A stretch of 64,000 bases of DNA from Rhizobium mayense (GTDB lineage: Bacteria > Pseudomonadota > Alphaproteobacteria > Rhizobiales > Rhizobiaceae). The position numbers and the translations under genes are program-made. Where the stretch lies: assembly GCF_030272705.1 (NCBI RefSeq), contig NZ_JARFYM010000009.1, positions 62,001 to 126,000 of the forward strand. The letters run 5' to 3'. The notes under the pieces are model-generated. The model was given only the letters and a program-made list of their open reading frames with translations. It did not search any database and was not told the origin of the DNA. This document shows positions 45,331-54,239 of this stretch, piece after piece; position 1 is the stretch's first letter, and every line of letters begins with the position of its first letter.

Positions 45331-45345
45331 CAGACTTTTCCTTTT

Positions 45346-46083
45346 TCAGATCATTGCCATGCCGCCGTTGACGTGGATCGTCTGGCCGGTGACATAGCTT
45401 GCTTCCGAGGAGGCCAGATAGGCGACGGCGGACGCGACTTCGGCCCCGCTGCCCATGCGCTTCATGGGAATGGCACCCATGATAGCTTCCTTCTGCTTGT
45501 CGTTCAGCTTACCGGTCATGGCGCTCTCGATGAAGCCGGGGGCAACGCAATTGACGGTCACGTTGCGCGTCGCGATCTCCTGCGCCAGCGACTTGGTAAA
45601 GCCGATCATGCCGGCCTTGGAGGCGCTGTAGTTGGCCTGACCCGGATTGCCGGTGACGCCGACGACGGAGGTGATGTTGATGATGCGGCCGTAGCGACGG
45701 CGCATCATCGGATGGGTCAGCTCCCGGGTCAGCCGGAAAACGGCGGTGAGGTTGACTTCCAGCACGCTGTCCCAGTCCTCGTCGCTCATGCGCACGAACA
45801 GGCCGTCCTTGGTGATGCCGGCATTGTTGACGAGGATGTCGACGCCGCCGAGTTCCTCTTCAGCCTTGACGCCGAGTGCCTTGACCTCATCGCGATCGGA
45901 AAGGTTGGCCGGGAAGATCTTGACGCGGTCGCCAAGTTCGGCGGCCAGAGCCTCGAGCTTCTCGACGCGCGTGCCGTGCAGGCCGACAATGGCACCCTGC
46001 TTGTGCAGCAGCCGTGCGATTTCTTCGCCGATACCACCGGAAGAGCCGGTTACCAGGGCCTTGCGGCCGGTCAAATCAAGCAT
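45346..46083 (-). CDS. fabG: 3-oxoacyl-ACP reductase
   Basis: FabG reduces 3-oxoacyl-ACP with NADPH in each elongation round. The 245-residue SDR has TGSSGGIGEEIA, NNAGITKDGLF, the catalytic Ser in ITSVVGVTG, and YSASKAGMIGF. The ATG at 46083 is preferred to an upstream in-frame codon because GAGGGAA precedes it at proper distance and the family begins at MLDLTGRKALVTG. The gene follows fabD by 28 bases. Confidence 0.97.
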   Translation of the reverse strand: MLDLTGRKALVTGSSGGIGEEIARLLHKQGAIVGLHGTRVEKLEALAAELGDRVKIFPANLSDRDEVKALGVKAEEELGGVDILVNNAGITKDGLFVRMSDEDWDSVLEVNLTAVFRLTRELTHPMMRRRYGRIINITSVVGVTGNPGQANYSASKAGMIGFTKSLAQEIATRNVTVNCVAPGFIESAMTGKLNDKQKEAIMGAIPMKRMGSGAEVASAVAYLASSEASYVTGQTIHVNGGMAMI

Positions 46084-46111
46084 GTGATTTCCCTCGTTCC
46101 AAATTGTTGTA

Positions 46112-47056
46112 TCAGCCAAGCAGGCTGGCGAGCGCGGTGTCGATATCGGCGGTCGAATTCACCGCGATACCGGTCACCGATTTGTCGATGCGCCGGGCCA
46201 GGCCCGTCAGCACCTTGCCGGCGCCGATTTCATATAATGTCGTTACATTATTGGCGGCAAACCATTCCACCGTTTCGCGCCAGCGCACCTGACCCGTAAC
46301 CTGCTCGACCAGTAGATTGCCGATCGTGGTAGCGTCCGTCACCGGAGCCGCGCGAACATTGGCGATGACCGGCACGACCGGATCGGATTTCGCGACCTCT
46401 GCCAAAGCCGCCCGCATAGCCTCGGCGGCGGGCGCCATCAGCGACGAATGGAAGGGTGCGGACACCGGAAGCAGGATGGCGCGCTTTGCACCCTTGGTGG
46501 TCGCGAGTTCGGCAGCCTTTTCGACGGGAGCCTTCTCGCCCGAAATGACGATCTGACCGCCGCCATTGTCGTTGGCGATCTGGCAAGCACCGATGGCCGA
46601 AGCCTCGCCGCAAATCGCGACGACGTCGGCGTGTTCCAGGCCGATGATCGCCGCCATGGCACCGACACCGACCGGAACCGCCGCCTGCATCGCATTGCCG
46701 CGAATGCGCAGCAGCCGCGCCGTATCGGCCAGCGAGAAGGTGCCGGCGGCACACAGCGCCGAATATTCGCCGAGCGAATGACCGGCAACGTAGGCAACCT
46801 TGCTCTTCAGATCGAGGCCCTTCGCCTGGAGAACGCGCATGACGGCGATCGATACGGCCATCAACGCCGGTTGTGCGTTCGCAGTCAGCGTAAGCTTGTC
46901 TTCGGGGCCATTGAAAATGATGTCAGAAAGCTTTTCACCGAGCGCTTCATCGACTTCCTCGAAAACGGCGTGCGCTTCTGCAAAATTGTCCGCGAGATCC
47001 TTGCCCATGCCGACGGTCTGGCTACCCTGGCCGGGAAATGTGAAAGCAACAGTCAT
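46112..47056 (-). CDS. fabD: malonyl-CoA:ACP transacylase
   Basis: FabD loads malonate from CoA onto ACP. The 314-residue protein has FPGQGSQTVGMG near the N-terminus and the nucleophilic serine in GHSLGEYSALCAAG near residue 92. The catalytic histidine is in VSAPFHSSLM near residue 205. It is the first gene of the minus-strand fabD-fabG-acpP-fabF run and is divergent from an aldo-keto reductase with 196 bases between the starts. Confidence 0.97.
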   Translation of the reverse strand: MTVAFTFPGQGSQTVGMGKDLADNFAEAHAVFEEVDEALGEKLSDIIFNGPEDKLTLTANAQPALMAVSIAVMRVLQAKGLDLKSKVAYVAGHSLGEYSALCAAGTFSLADTARLLRIRGNAMQAAVPVGVGAMAAIIGLEHADVVAICGEASAIGACQIANDNGGGQIVISGEKAPVEKAAELATTKGAKRAILLPVSAPFHSSLMAPAAEAMRAALAEVAKSDPVVPVIANVRAAPVTDATTIGNLLVEQVTGQVRWRETVEWFAANNVTTLYEIGAGKVLTGLARRIDKSVTGIAVNSTADIDTALASLLG

Positions 47057-47252
47057 TATATAAGGCTTCCTTCGGGGTCGTTTCGCTTCCCCAATGACAT
47101 TGTTTGCGGTGGAGTCAATAGCGCAATCCCTGCGTTCACTGCCTTTTGCAGATGCGAGAAGCGGCGATTTTCTTCTTGCGCTCGCTCATTTCCCGCCTAG
47201 ATTTGCGCGACTCTTTCCATAAGACTTTTCCTGCCAGCCTCAAGGTTTTCCC

Positions 47253-48296
47253 ATGAAGTATAAGAATTTAGGCCGCACCGATATTTCCGTTTCGCAGATT
47301 TGCCTTGGCACGATGACCTGGGGCTCGCAGAACAGCGAGGCCGAAGCGCACGAGCAGATGGATTATGCCCTCCATAAGGGCATCAATTTCTTCGATACGG
47401 CCGAAATGTATCCGACAACGCCGGTCGGCCCGGAGACTCAGGGCCGTACCGAGGAATATATCGGCAGCTGGCTCGAAAGGACTGGCAAGCGCGGGGAGAT
47501 CGTACTCGCCACCAAGGTCGCCGGCTCCGGCCGCAACTATCTGCGTGGCGGCCAGGGCGCGGATGCCGCCAATATTCGCGCCGCAATCGACAGCAGCCTG
47601 AAGCGGCTCAAAACCGACTATATCGACCTCTATCAGGTGCACTGGCCGAACCGCGGCCATTTCCATTTCCGTCAGAACTGGCGCTACAACCCTTTCACCC
47701 AGGACCGCGAAAAGGCGATCGCCAACATCACCGACATCCTGGAGACGATGGGCGAGCTGGTGAAGGCCGGCAAGATCCGCGCTATCGGCCTTTCCAACGA
47801 AACGACCTGGGGAATCCAGAAATATCTGACGATCGCCGAGCAAAAGAGCCTGCCGCGCGTCGTCTCAACCCAGAACGAATATAATCTGCTCTATCGGCAC
47901 TTCGATCTCGATCTGGCCGAGCTGTCGCATTACGAAGATGTCGGCCTGCTCGCCTATTCTCCGCTCGCCGGCGGCATTCTCAGCGGCAAATATGTCGGTG
48001 GCGCACGGCCGGCCGGCTCGCGCGGCTCTATCAATACCGACATCGGCGGCCGCTTGCAGCCGCTGCAGGAGCCGCCGGTGAAGGCCTATCTGGAGATCGC
48101 CGCCAAATATCATCTCGATCCGGCCAAGCTGGCGCTCGCCTATTGCCTGACCAAGCCCTTCATGACCTCCGTCATCATCGGTGCGACCTCGATGGGCCAG
48201 CTCGAAACCGACATTGCTTCAGCCTATGTCACGCTGCCGGAAGAGGCGATTGCCGAGATCGAAAAGGTACACCGGCTCTATCCTTGGCCGATGTAA
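47253..48296 (+). CDS. aldo/keto reductase, Tas-like
   Basis: This 347-residue NADP(H)-dependent reductase is close in layout to Escherichia coli Tas and to potassium-channel beta-subunit-like AKRs. It has LGRTDISVSQICLGTMTWG at the N-terminus, FFDTAEMYP with the catalytic Asp and Tyr, ATKVAGSG with the lysine, and YSPLAGGILSGKY. The C-terminal cofactor region is IIGATSMGQLETDI. The ATG has CCTCAAGG upstream. It is divergent from fabD; there is no evidence for a functional link. The natural substrate is unknown. Confidence 0.93.
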   Translation: MKYKNLGRTDISVSQICLGTMTWGSQNSEAEAHEQMDYALHKGINFFDTAEMYPTTPVGPETQGRTEEYIGSWLERTGKRGEIVLATKVAGSGRNYLRGGQGADAANIRAAIDSSLKRLKTDYIDLYQVHWPNRGHFHFRQNWRYNPFTQDREKAIANITDILETMGELVKAGKIRAIGLSNETTWGIQKYLTIAEQKSLPRVVSTQNEYNLLYRHFDLDLAELSHYEDVGLLAYSPLAGGILSGKYVGGARPAGSRGSINTDIGGRLQPLQEPPVKAYLEIAAKYHLDPAKLALAYCLTKPFMTSVIIGATSMGQLETDIASAYVTLPEEAIAEIEKVHRLYPWPM

Positions 48297-48599
48297 CGTC
48301 GGGTGAAAGCGCCTTGCCGCCGCGGCAAGGCGCAACGACTGCAAGATACTCTTTTGCGAAGCCCGATCGCATCTGCGTCGACACGTAAGCCGATCTTGTC
48401 CGTCGGCACAAAGACGGCCGAACAAGCCGCGAAAATATGACCCCTGATGTAATTGAGACGTGTCGTACTGGCGCGTAATTTCGGGACATCTCCACAAGAG
48501 ATAAGCACCAACGAGAGAGAACAGACAGCAAGCGCCGGCGGTTTTGCCCCGGCAGCTCTGGCCTCTTGTTGCCTTCAGCAACACATCAGGAGACAGACT
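48297..48599. other. 303-base intergenic region with a strong hairpin
   Basis: After the aldo-keto reductase stop, a perfect 10-bp stem GCGCCTTGCC / GGCAAGGCGC (48309-48333, 5-base loop) marks the likely transcript end, though no T-run follows. The rest (48340-48599) must hold the promoter of the NTF2-like gene; no gene is visible. Confidence 0.5.
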
Positions 48600-48989
48600 A
48601 TGAATGAGATGCTTTTTACGAAGCGTGAAACACCGGACTGGCTGTTGGCCTTCTGGAAGGAAATTGACGACAAGACCTTCGGCGCCGGCTTCGACTGCTT
48701 CGCAGACGATGCCACCGCAAATTTGGGTATCGCTGAATGGAAGGGCCGCGAGACCATCCGCGAAAGTCTGCGCGCTTTCATCGACACCGGATTTACCGCC
48801 GTTCATGATGTGATCGAATATTGGGACGGCGGGGTCCTCAAGGTCTTTCGCGGCTTCGTTACGATGACCCCGGACGATCCGAACCACCCTGTCGTCAAGC
48901 CCGTCATGACGCATTTCTTTTACATGGACGAGGCTGATCACACCAGAGTGCGTCACTGGTTCGGCTCCGTCGGGCCGGTGCAATTCTAA
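48600..48989 (+). CDS. NTF2-like/SnoaL family protein
   Basis: The 129-residue protein has the cone-shaped NTF2-like fold pattern: an N-terminal helix (WLLAFWKEIDDKTF), then DDATANLGIAEWKGRETIRE and strand-rich VHDVIEYWDGGVLKVFRGFVTMT. It could be an isomerase-, hydratase- or ligand-binding member, and no catalytic set can be assigned. The ATG has CAGGAGAC upstream. It lies directly before a regulator gene on the same strand, with 54 bases between, so the two may be cotranscribed. Confidence 0.8.
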   Translation: MNEMLFTKRETPDWLLAFWKEIDDKTFGAGFDCFADDATANLGIAEWKGRETIRESLRAFIDTGFTAVHDVIEYWDGGVLKVFRGFVTMTPDDPNHPVVKPVMTHFFYMDEADHTRVRHWFGSVGPVQF

Positions 48990-49043
48990 CCTTTCCGTGC
49001 CAGGCATAAGATGCCCCAGGCGCAGCCGACAAAGAGATCCTTC

Positions 49044-49892
49044 ATGACGATCAGCAACAAAGCGATATCTGTGTCGAAACAGCTCGGCCCGTTGCTGCGT
49101 CACTGGCGGGAGGTGCGCGGCAAAAGCCAGCTCGACCTTTCGATGGAGACGGGCGTTTCGCAACGCCATATCAGCTTCGTCGAAAGCGGCCGCAGCGTCC
49201 CCAGCCGCCAGAGGCTGCTGACCGTCGCCGAGGCGCTCGACGTGCCGTTCCGCGAACGCAATACACTGTTGCTCGCCGCGGGCTACGCACCGATCTATTC
49301 GGATGATTCCTGGGACGCACCGGAAATGCAACCCGTCGCAGATGCTCTGCGGCGGATGCTGCGTCAGCATGAACCTTTCCCCGCGGTTGTCATGGATCGC
49401 TATTGGAATGTTCTGCTGTCCAACACCGCCACGCTCCGCTTCTTCAACTGCTTCGTCGATATGGCAGCGCGCAATTCGCCACGCAATTTGCTGCATCTGA
49501 TGTTCGACCCCGCCGGAATGCGCCCCTTCATTCGCGACTGGCCGGAGACATCGAGAAGCTTGCTGGCGCGCGTCCATCGCGAGTCCATCGGCCGGGTCGT
49601 CGACGACAAGACCCGGGAGCTGCTGAAAACACTGCTCGCCTATCCAGATGTCGAAGTCGACTGGAAAGCGCTCACCGCGCCCACAAGCACGCCCGTCATT
49701 CCTCTGGTCTTTGTGAAGGGTGGCAAGAATCTTGGCTTCTTTTCACTGATAACGACAGTCGGCACCCCGATGTCCATCGCATTGCAGGAGCTCAGGCTCG
49801 AATGCATGTTCCCGACGGATCAGCAGACCGAACGGCTCTACGCAGAAATGATGAAGGATGCGCCGATGCCGATATTTCCTGCGGATCATTGA
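49044..49892 (+). CDS. XRE family regulator with MmyB-like ligand-binding domain
   Basis: The 282-residue regulator has an N-terminal helix-turn-helix (LLRHWREVRGKSQLDLSME then SQRHISFVESGRSVPS, about residues 12-60). A C-terminal MmyB-like domain follows (AVVMDRYWNVLLSN...), a PAS-like fold that binds fatty acids or related ligands in studied members. The ATG at 49044 with AGAGAT upstream is chosen over 49011. Members of this family usually control a neighbouring oxidoreductase or NTF2-like gene; the upstream NTF2-like gene is the obvious candidate. Confidence 0.9.
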   Translation: MTISNKAISVSKQLGPLLRHWREVRGKSQLDLSMETGVSQRHISFVESGRSVPSRQRLLTVAEALDVPFRERNTLLLAAGYAPIYSDDSWDAPEMQPVADALRRMLRQHEPFPAVVMDRYWNVLLSNTATLRFFNCFVDMAARNSPRNLLHLMFDPAGMRPFIRDWPETSRSLLARVHRESIGRVVDDKTRELLKTLLAYPDVEVDWKALTAPTSTPVIPLVFVKGGKNLGFFSLITTVGTPMSIALQELRLECMFPTDQQTERLYAEMMKDAPMPIFPADH

Positions 49893-50103
49893 TGGGATTG
49901 CCAAGGCCAACGCCGCTTTCCGCCCGTTGCGAATAATGAAGATTGAGCGCACAGCGTAGCAACCCGTCGCGGGCATCAAGTAACGCCCTTATTGCAGGCA
50001 GGCTTGCGCCTACATGCTGTTGCCTGAGGACGTTCCGCGTTAGGATGTGGCTGTCCATTCTCCGCCTCCGGTGAGGCAGGCCATGCAACCAAAGGAGAGA
50101 CCG

Positions 50104-50550
50104 ATGCCAGAAACCCTCGTCGTCCGCCAAGAGAGGCGCATCCCGGCGCCGCCCGCAGCGGTCTTCGCCCTCCTAACCGATCCGGAAAAGATTCTGCGCT
50201 GGATGGGAACGGAGGCACAGATCGAGCCTCAGCCCGAGGGGCTCTATCTCGTCAATGTCACTGGTGCGCGTTTTGCCCGCGGCTCCTTTCGCGAAGTCGT
50301 ACCCGTACACCGCCTGGCCTATAGTTTCGGCTGGGATGGCAGCGACGCGGTCCCACCGGGGTCGAGCCTGGTCGAGATCGACCTGATCGAACAACCGGAC
50401 GGAACGCTGCTGCGCCTGACCCACACCGGCCTGCCCAATGCCGAACAATGCGCCGGCCATGCTGAAGGCTGGGCTCACTATCTTGGACGGCTCGCCGAAG
50501 CTGCAGCCGGGCGAGATCCGGGTCCGGACCCAATGGCTGGCAGAAAATGA
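50104..50550 (+). CDS. SRPBCC (START/AHSA1-like) family protein
   Basis: The 148-residue protein has the helix-grip hydrophobic-pocket fold: VRQERRIPAPPAAVFALLTDPEKILRWMG at the N-terminus is the family hallmark. A central beta-sheet and the closing helix GHAEGWAHYLGRLAEAAA follow. It probably binds a small hydrophobic ligand. The ATG at 50104 has AAAGGAGAG upstream. The nearest companion is the cyclase gene 150 bases downstream on the same strand; a common function is not evident. Confidence 0.88.
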   Translation: MPETLVVRQERRIPAPPAAVFALLTDPEKILRWMGTEAQIEPQPEGLYLVNVTGARFARGSFREVVPVHRLAYSFGWDGSDAVPPGSSLVEIDLIEQPDGTLLRLTHTGLPNAEQCAGHAEGWAHYLGRLAEAAAGRDPGPDPMAGRK

Positions 50551-50699
50551 CCGCTTTCTGCACCCGAAATCGCCGGCCTTGAGCCGACTACCGCGCCCAA
50601 CGGCGTCAGTCGCAAGACGTAGCCGTAGCTTTCATTGCAAACATAAGCGCCGCCGCCAACGCAGATGACAGCCTGCGGCGGCCATGGCATGATCGAGGC

Positions 50700-51758
50700 A
50701 TGGATCTGCCCGCCCCTCTTGCCTGGCTGGTTGACGAGGCAGGAGCCTCGCCCGGCCCTGAACGGTTCCTGGCCGAGCTCGGCGGACGGCTACTGGCCGA
50801 TGGCCTGCCGCTTGCCGGGGGAGCCCTGTCGCTCGCGGTACCGCATCCGATCATCGCCCGACGCATTTGGCTATGGCGATCCGAAACCGGGACGGTGATC
50901 GAGTCGCTGGGCTTCGCCGGCGGTCCACCTAGCCAAGCCGGACACGACTGGCTGACCGGGCTTGGCCCAGTGCAGGAAGACACGATCGGCACAGCCCAGG
51001 ACAGCCCAGTGCTGGGCTGGGCCGGGACTCGGCCATTCGACTCCGTCGAGACCGGCCGGCTGCGCCAGGCCGCGCGCTTCGCCGGAGCGCCCTTGGCTGC
51101 GTTGGCTGCGCAAGCGGCGCTGGCAGCGCTTCTCGAGGCCTATCTCGGCCGGCGCAGTGCCGCCCGGGTACAAGCCGGCGCGCTGCACAGAGGCACCGGG
51201 GAAACGATCCGTGCTGCACTGCTCTGCGCCGATTTACGCGATTTCACCGCCCTGTCCGAGGCGACGGAGCCGGCGGCGATGATCACAGCCCTCGATGCCT
51301 GGTTCGACCGCGTTGCCGGGGCAGTGCATGCTTTCGGGGGCGAGGTGCTGAAGTTTATCGGCGACGGCGTGCTCGCGATTTTCCCGGCCACCGGCGCGCC
51401 GGGCGAGGCCTGCGAAGCGGCGCTTCGCGCGGTCGCCGCCGCCCGCGCCGGCATGGCCCACCTCGATGCGGTGCGGCAGGCGCAGGGGCAGCCGCCGTTG
51501 CCTTTTGGTGCGGCACTGCATTTCGGCGAGATGCTCTGGGGCAATATCGGCGCCGCCGACCGGCTGGACTTCACCGCCATAGGCCCTGCAGTCAATCTGG
51601 TCAGCCGGCTCGAAGGGCTATGCAAGCCGCTTGGCCGCAGCGTGCTGATCTCCGGCGCAGTGGCGGCTGAGACGACGACGACCTTGATCCCCTTAGGCGA
51701 GCACCCATTGCGCGGTATCGCCGACCCCTGCGCGGTCTTCACGTTGCCGGATGACTAA
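50700..51758 (+). CDS. class III adenylate/guanylate cyclase
   Basis: The 352-residue soluble protein has a C-terminal class III nucleotide cyclase domain (about residues 170-345). The two metal-binding aspartates are Asp178 in LLCADLRDFTALSE and Asp222 in FIGDGVLAIFP. The transition-state Asn and Arg are in FTAIGPAVNLVSRLEGL. All are intact, so it should be active. The N-terminal 170 residues are Ala/Gly/Leu-rich with WLWRSETGTVIESLG and a helical linker, and I do not recognise a known sensory domain. There are no membrane segments. Rhizobia have many such cyclases. Confidence 0.9.
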   Translation: MDLPAPLAWLVDEAGASPGPERFLAELGGRLLADGLPLAGGALSLAVPHPIIARRIWLWRSETGTVIESLGFAGGPPSQAGHDWLTGLGPVQEDTIGTAQDSPVLGWAGTRPFDSVETGRLRQAARFAGAPLAALAAQAALAALLEAYLGRRSAARVQAGALHRGTGETIRAALLCADLRDFTALSEATEPAAMITALDAWFDRVAGAVHAFGGEVLKFIGDGVLAIFPATGAPGEACEAALRAVAAARAGMAHLDAVRQAQGQPPLPFGAALHFGEMLWGNIGAADRLDFTAIGPAVNLVSRLEGLCKPLGRSVLISGAVAAETTTTLIPLGEHPLRGIADPCAVFTLPDD

Positions 51759-52004
51759 ATTCCGTGCGCCAGGTCCGGCCGGAAGATCGATCAGGCAGGC
51801 ACCAATTTAGTGGATATGGTCAACGCCCACGTGAAAAATCCACGCGGCATAAACGGCTGGCTGGCTAAAAACGGTAGGTTGATCTTGATGGCCGTGATTT
51901 CACATTGCAATTTTAACATTAGTCAAACTCAATAATAAACGCTCACCTTGTGAAAATATGAAGGCTGTGAAATTCATAGTCCTCAGCGGACAAGAGGACG
52001 TGTG

Positions 52005-53135
52005 ATGAAATTATTTCAAATGAGCTGTGCTGCATGGCTGCTTGTTTTGAGCACGACTCTGTTTGCAAGCGGTGCCGCTGCCCATCTTACCTATACCAAA
52101 CTTACAACGAGCGAAGGACTACGCTTTGTAATCGTAAACGGCTCGTTCGATGCCGATGACGATTTGAGTAAATTTCGCAGCGTGGTGATTTCTTACCATG
52201 CGGAAGCTGTCAACTTCGACAGCCCTGGCGGAAACGTCAAAAAAGCGATCGAGCTCGGCAGGTTGATCCGATCGTTGGGTTTGAACACAGTCACCGTGCG
52301 TACAAAAGAATGTGCATCCGCCTGCTCCCTAGCCTTCCTCGGAGGCGTCATCCGTGTTGCGGAGGCAGGCTCCATCGGCGTCCACAAGACTTCATTTAGC
52401 GACACGAAGGGGATGCGTGTCGAGGAGGCGGTCGCCGCGGTGCAAGCGATCACTGCCGATGTCATTTCCTATATGACAGATATGGGCGCCGATCCCGGGT
52501 TGCTGAAACTTTCGCTACAATATGATTCCGACGACATTCGCTATCTCTCGGCAAGCGAGATGAAGCAATATAGAGTAACCACGCCGGATGAAGAGGAACC
52601 AGGGCCGGAATCACAGGTTGCAAGCAACGTATCCGCCTCACTTCAAATTCCGATCGCACAAAACGGCATTGTTCAGCATCCCGCGGGCACAGCGCCATTG
52701 AAGGCAAGTGGTAACGCAGACTCAAAAACGGTCGCCAAATTTGCGAACGGAAGTGCGCTAGACATCAAAGGCCGCGAAGGCGACTGGTATCAGGTGTCAA
52801 TTGCCGGCCAGACCGGATACATGCACCATACTTGGGTCTGGGTTCGGGAATTCGAGGAAAACCAGTTCGGCAGGCGCTATATTCAGATCAAAAGCGTCGA
52901 CAATTTAGAAGCGGCACGATCGATCGTTTTGAATTCCAAAATTCCTTTGGCTGCGCATCTAACAACAAACGGCTGGTTTGCAATCACGGTCAAGACTCCA
53001 GGAGGCAACGACATTGAACGTTCCCTGCTCCGATCACTGCTGGCGAGCCATGCAATCCCAAAAGACGCGGTCGTAACGTTCGGCAATACGTATGTTCGGG
53101 AAGTTTGTTGCAGCGCCGTGGTGTCAAATAAGTAG
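52005..53135 (+). CDS. secreted COG3904 (ClpP-fold) protein with SH3 and SPOR-like C-terminal region
   Basis: The 376-residue exported protein has a signal peptide ending near ASGAAA (residue 25). Residues about 40-195 have the COG3904 ClpP/crotonase-like pattern: NFDSPGGNVKKAIELGRLI, KECASACSLAFLGGVIRVA, and GSIGVHKTSF carrying a conserved His. A bacterial SH3 module follows (about 225-275: APLKASGNADSKTVAKFANGS with IKGREGDWYQVSIAGQTGYM). The last 85 residues (RRYIQIKSVDNLEAARSI...) have a SPOR-like feel. It is AT-richer than its neighbours. The function is not known; it may be a periplasmic protease-like or wall-binding factor. Confidence 0.78.
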   Translation: MKLFQMSCAAWLLVLSTTLFASGAAAHLTYTKLTTSEGLRFVIVNGSFDADDDLSKFRSVVISYHAEAVNFDSPGGNVKKAIELGRLIRSLGLNTVTVRTKECASACSLAFLGGVIRVAEAGSIGVHKTSFSDTKGMRVEEAVAAVQAITADVISYMTDMGADPGLLKLSLQYDSDDIRYLSASEMKQYRVTTPDEEEPGPESQVASNVSASLQIPIAQNGIVQHPAGTAPLKASGNADSKTVAKFANGSALDIKGREGDWYQVSIAGQTGYMHHTWVWVREFEENQFGRRYIQIKSVDNLEAARSIVLNSKIPLAAHLTTNGWFAITVKTPGGNDIERSLLRSLLASHAIPKDAVVTFGNTYVREVCCSAVVSNK

Positions 53136-53481
53136 TCGCATTGAAGCTGAGTCTCACTGCCGACTTGTCCGCTTTGGTTATTTGCGGCAAGGCCGGCCCT
53201 CGACCGACCGTAGCCGATTTAGATGTAGCCCTTGCCTTTCCCCGAAAAATCCGTATAAGCCGCCCTGTTCGCAACCCGGTCTTCTGGCTGGTGGCTGAAC
53301 GGAGGGCCGGTTTTCTTCTCTGAAAATCGTTCGGAACGGAAGCGTTCCAGCCTCCCGTGTCTCCGCTCTCGACCGTCTCGGAAACGCTTTTCTTGCTTGG
53401 GTTTATCCCTCTCAGGAGCAGTCGTTGAGGCTTAGCCGCCGAATATCGGGTCAGACCAACGCAAGAAAGGCAAAGCTATCC
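53136..53481. other. 346-base region upstream of rpsF
   Basis: The region contains the likely ribosomal-protein promoter (53231-53259) and a leader of about 215 bases. A small perfect hairpin GGAACG-GAAG-CGTTCC lies at 53333-53348. The leader might contain the S6:S18 autoregulatory site known from other bacteria, but I could not recognise it with certainty. Confidence 0.5.
53231..53259 (+). promoter_or_regulatory. probable rpsF operon promoter
   Basis: CTTGCC (53231-53236) and TATAAG (53254-53259) are separated by exactly 17 bases, matching the rhizobial CTTGAC-N17-CTATAT style of promoter. Transcription would start near 53266. Confidence 0.6.
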
Positions 53482-53928
53482 ATGGCTCTTTATGAACATG
53501 TATTCCTTGCCCGGCAGGATATTTCCGCTCAGCAGGTCGATGCCCTCGTAGAACAGTACAAGGGTGTTATCGAAGCTAACGGCGGTAAAGTCGGGCGTAT
53601 CGAAAACTGGGGCCTCAAGTCCCTTACCTACCGTATCAAGAAGAACCGTAAGGCTCATTACGCCCTGATGGACATCGATGCACCGGCCGCTGCCGTCCAG
53701 GAAATGGAACGTCAGATGCGCATCAGCGAAGACGTCCTGCGTTACATGACGATCGCTGTCGAAAAGCATGAAGACGGCCCGTCCGCCATGATGCAGAAGC
53801 GCGACCGTGACGACCGTCCGCGCCGCGATGGCGACCGTCCGGAGCGCAGCTTCGGCGATCGCGGTCCGCGCCCGGATCGTGGTGACCGCGACGACCGTCC
53901 GCGCCGTCCGCGCGAAGACCGCGTATAA
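53482..53928 (+). CDS. rpsF: 30S ribosomal protein S6
   Basis: S6 binds the central domain of 16S rRNA together with S18. The 148-residue protein has [15 protein letters not shown] at the N-terminus, [26 protein letters not shown] and the [13 protein letters not shown] helix. The last 40 residues are an unstructured tail of RD/RP repeats ([16 protein letters not shown]...), longer than in Escherichia coli but usual in rhizobia. The ATG at 53482 is chosen; an in-frame start upstream is not supported. rpsR follows after 13 bases. Confidence 0.97.
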   Translation: MALYEHVFLARQDISAQQVDALVEQYKGVIEANGGKVGRIENWGLKSLTYRIKKNRKAHYALMDIDAPAAAVQEMERQMRISEDVLRYMTIAVEKHEDGPSAMMQKRDRDDRPRRDGDRPERSFGDRGPRPDRGDRDDRPRRPREDRV

Positions 53929-53941
53929 GGAGTTCTGAAAG

Positions 53942-54190
53942 ATGTCTGAAGTTTCCTCCGCACCGGTCCGCCGCCCGTTCCATCGCCGCCGCAAGACCTG
54001 CCCGTTCTCGGGCGCCAATGCGCCGCGCATCGACTACAAGGACGTTCGCCTCCTGCAGCGCTACATTTCCGAGCGTGGCAAGATCGTTCCGTCCCGCATC
54101 ACGGCCGTTTCCCAGAAGAAGCAGCGCGAACTCGCTCAGGCGATCAAGCGCGCTCGTTTCCTCGGCCTGCTGCCCTACGTCGTCGCCTAA
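53942..54190 (+). CDS. rpsR: 30S ribosomal protein S18
   Basis: S18 forms a dimer with S6 on the platform of the small subunit. The 82-residue basic protein has the conserved [15 protein letters not shown] [42 protein letters not shown] and the C-terminal [14 protein letters not shown]. An AAGGAG site sits just upstream. A strong terminator hairpin follows the gene. Confidence 0.98.
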   Translation: MSEVSSAPVRRPFHRRRKTCPFSGANAPRIDYKDVRLLQRYISERGKIVPSRITAVSQKKQRELAQAIKRARFLGLLPYVVA

Positions 54191-54213
54191 TCTCGACCGA
54201 CGCGACGTAATTT

Positions 54214-54239
54214 AAGGGAAGGCAGTCATGCCTTCCCTT
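54214..54239 (+). terminator. intrinsic terminator after rpsR
   Basis: AAGGGAAGGCA and TGCCTTCCCTT form an 11-bp perfect stem with a 4-base loop, followed by TTCCCTT. It would give rpsF-rpsR their own short message, with part reading on to rplI. Confidence 0.85.

Noticed and set aside
48309..48333. Strong hairpin as a classical terminator of the aldo-keto reductase
   Set aside because: No T-run follows on the plus strand, so it is only noted as a possible 3' structure.
53796..53925. RD/RP-rich repeats that look like a low-complexity repeat array
   Set aside because: They encode the disordered tail of ribosomal protein S6, common in rhizobia, and are not a nucleotide repeat element.
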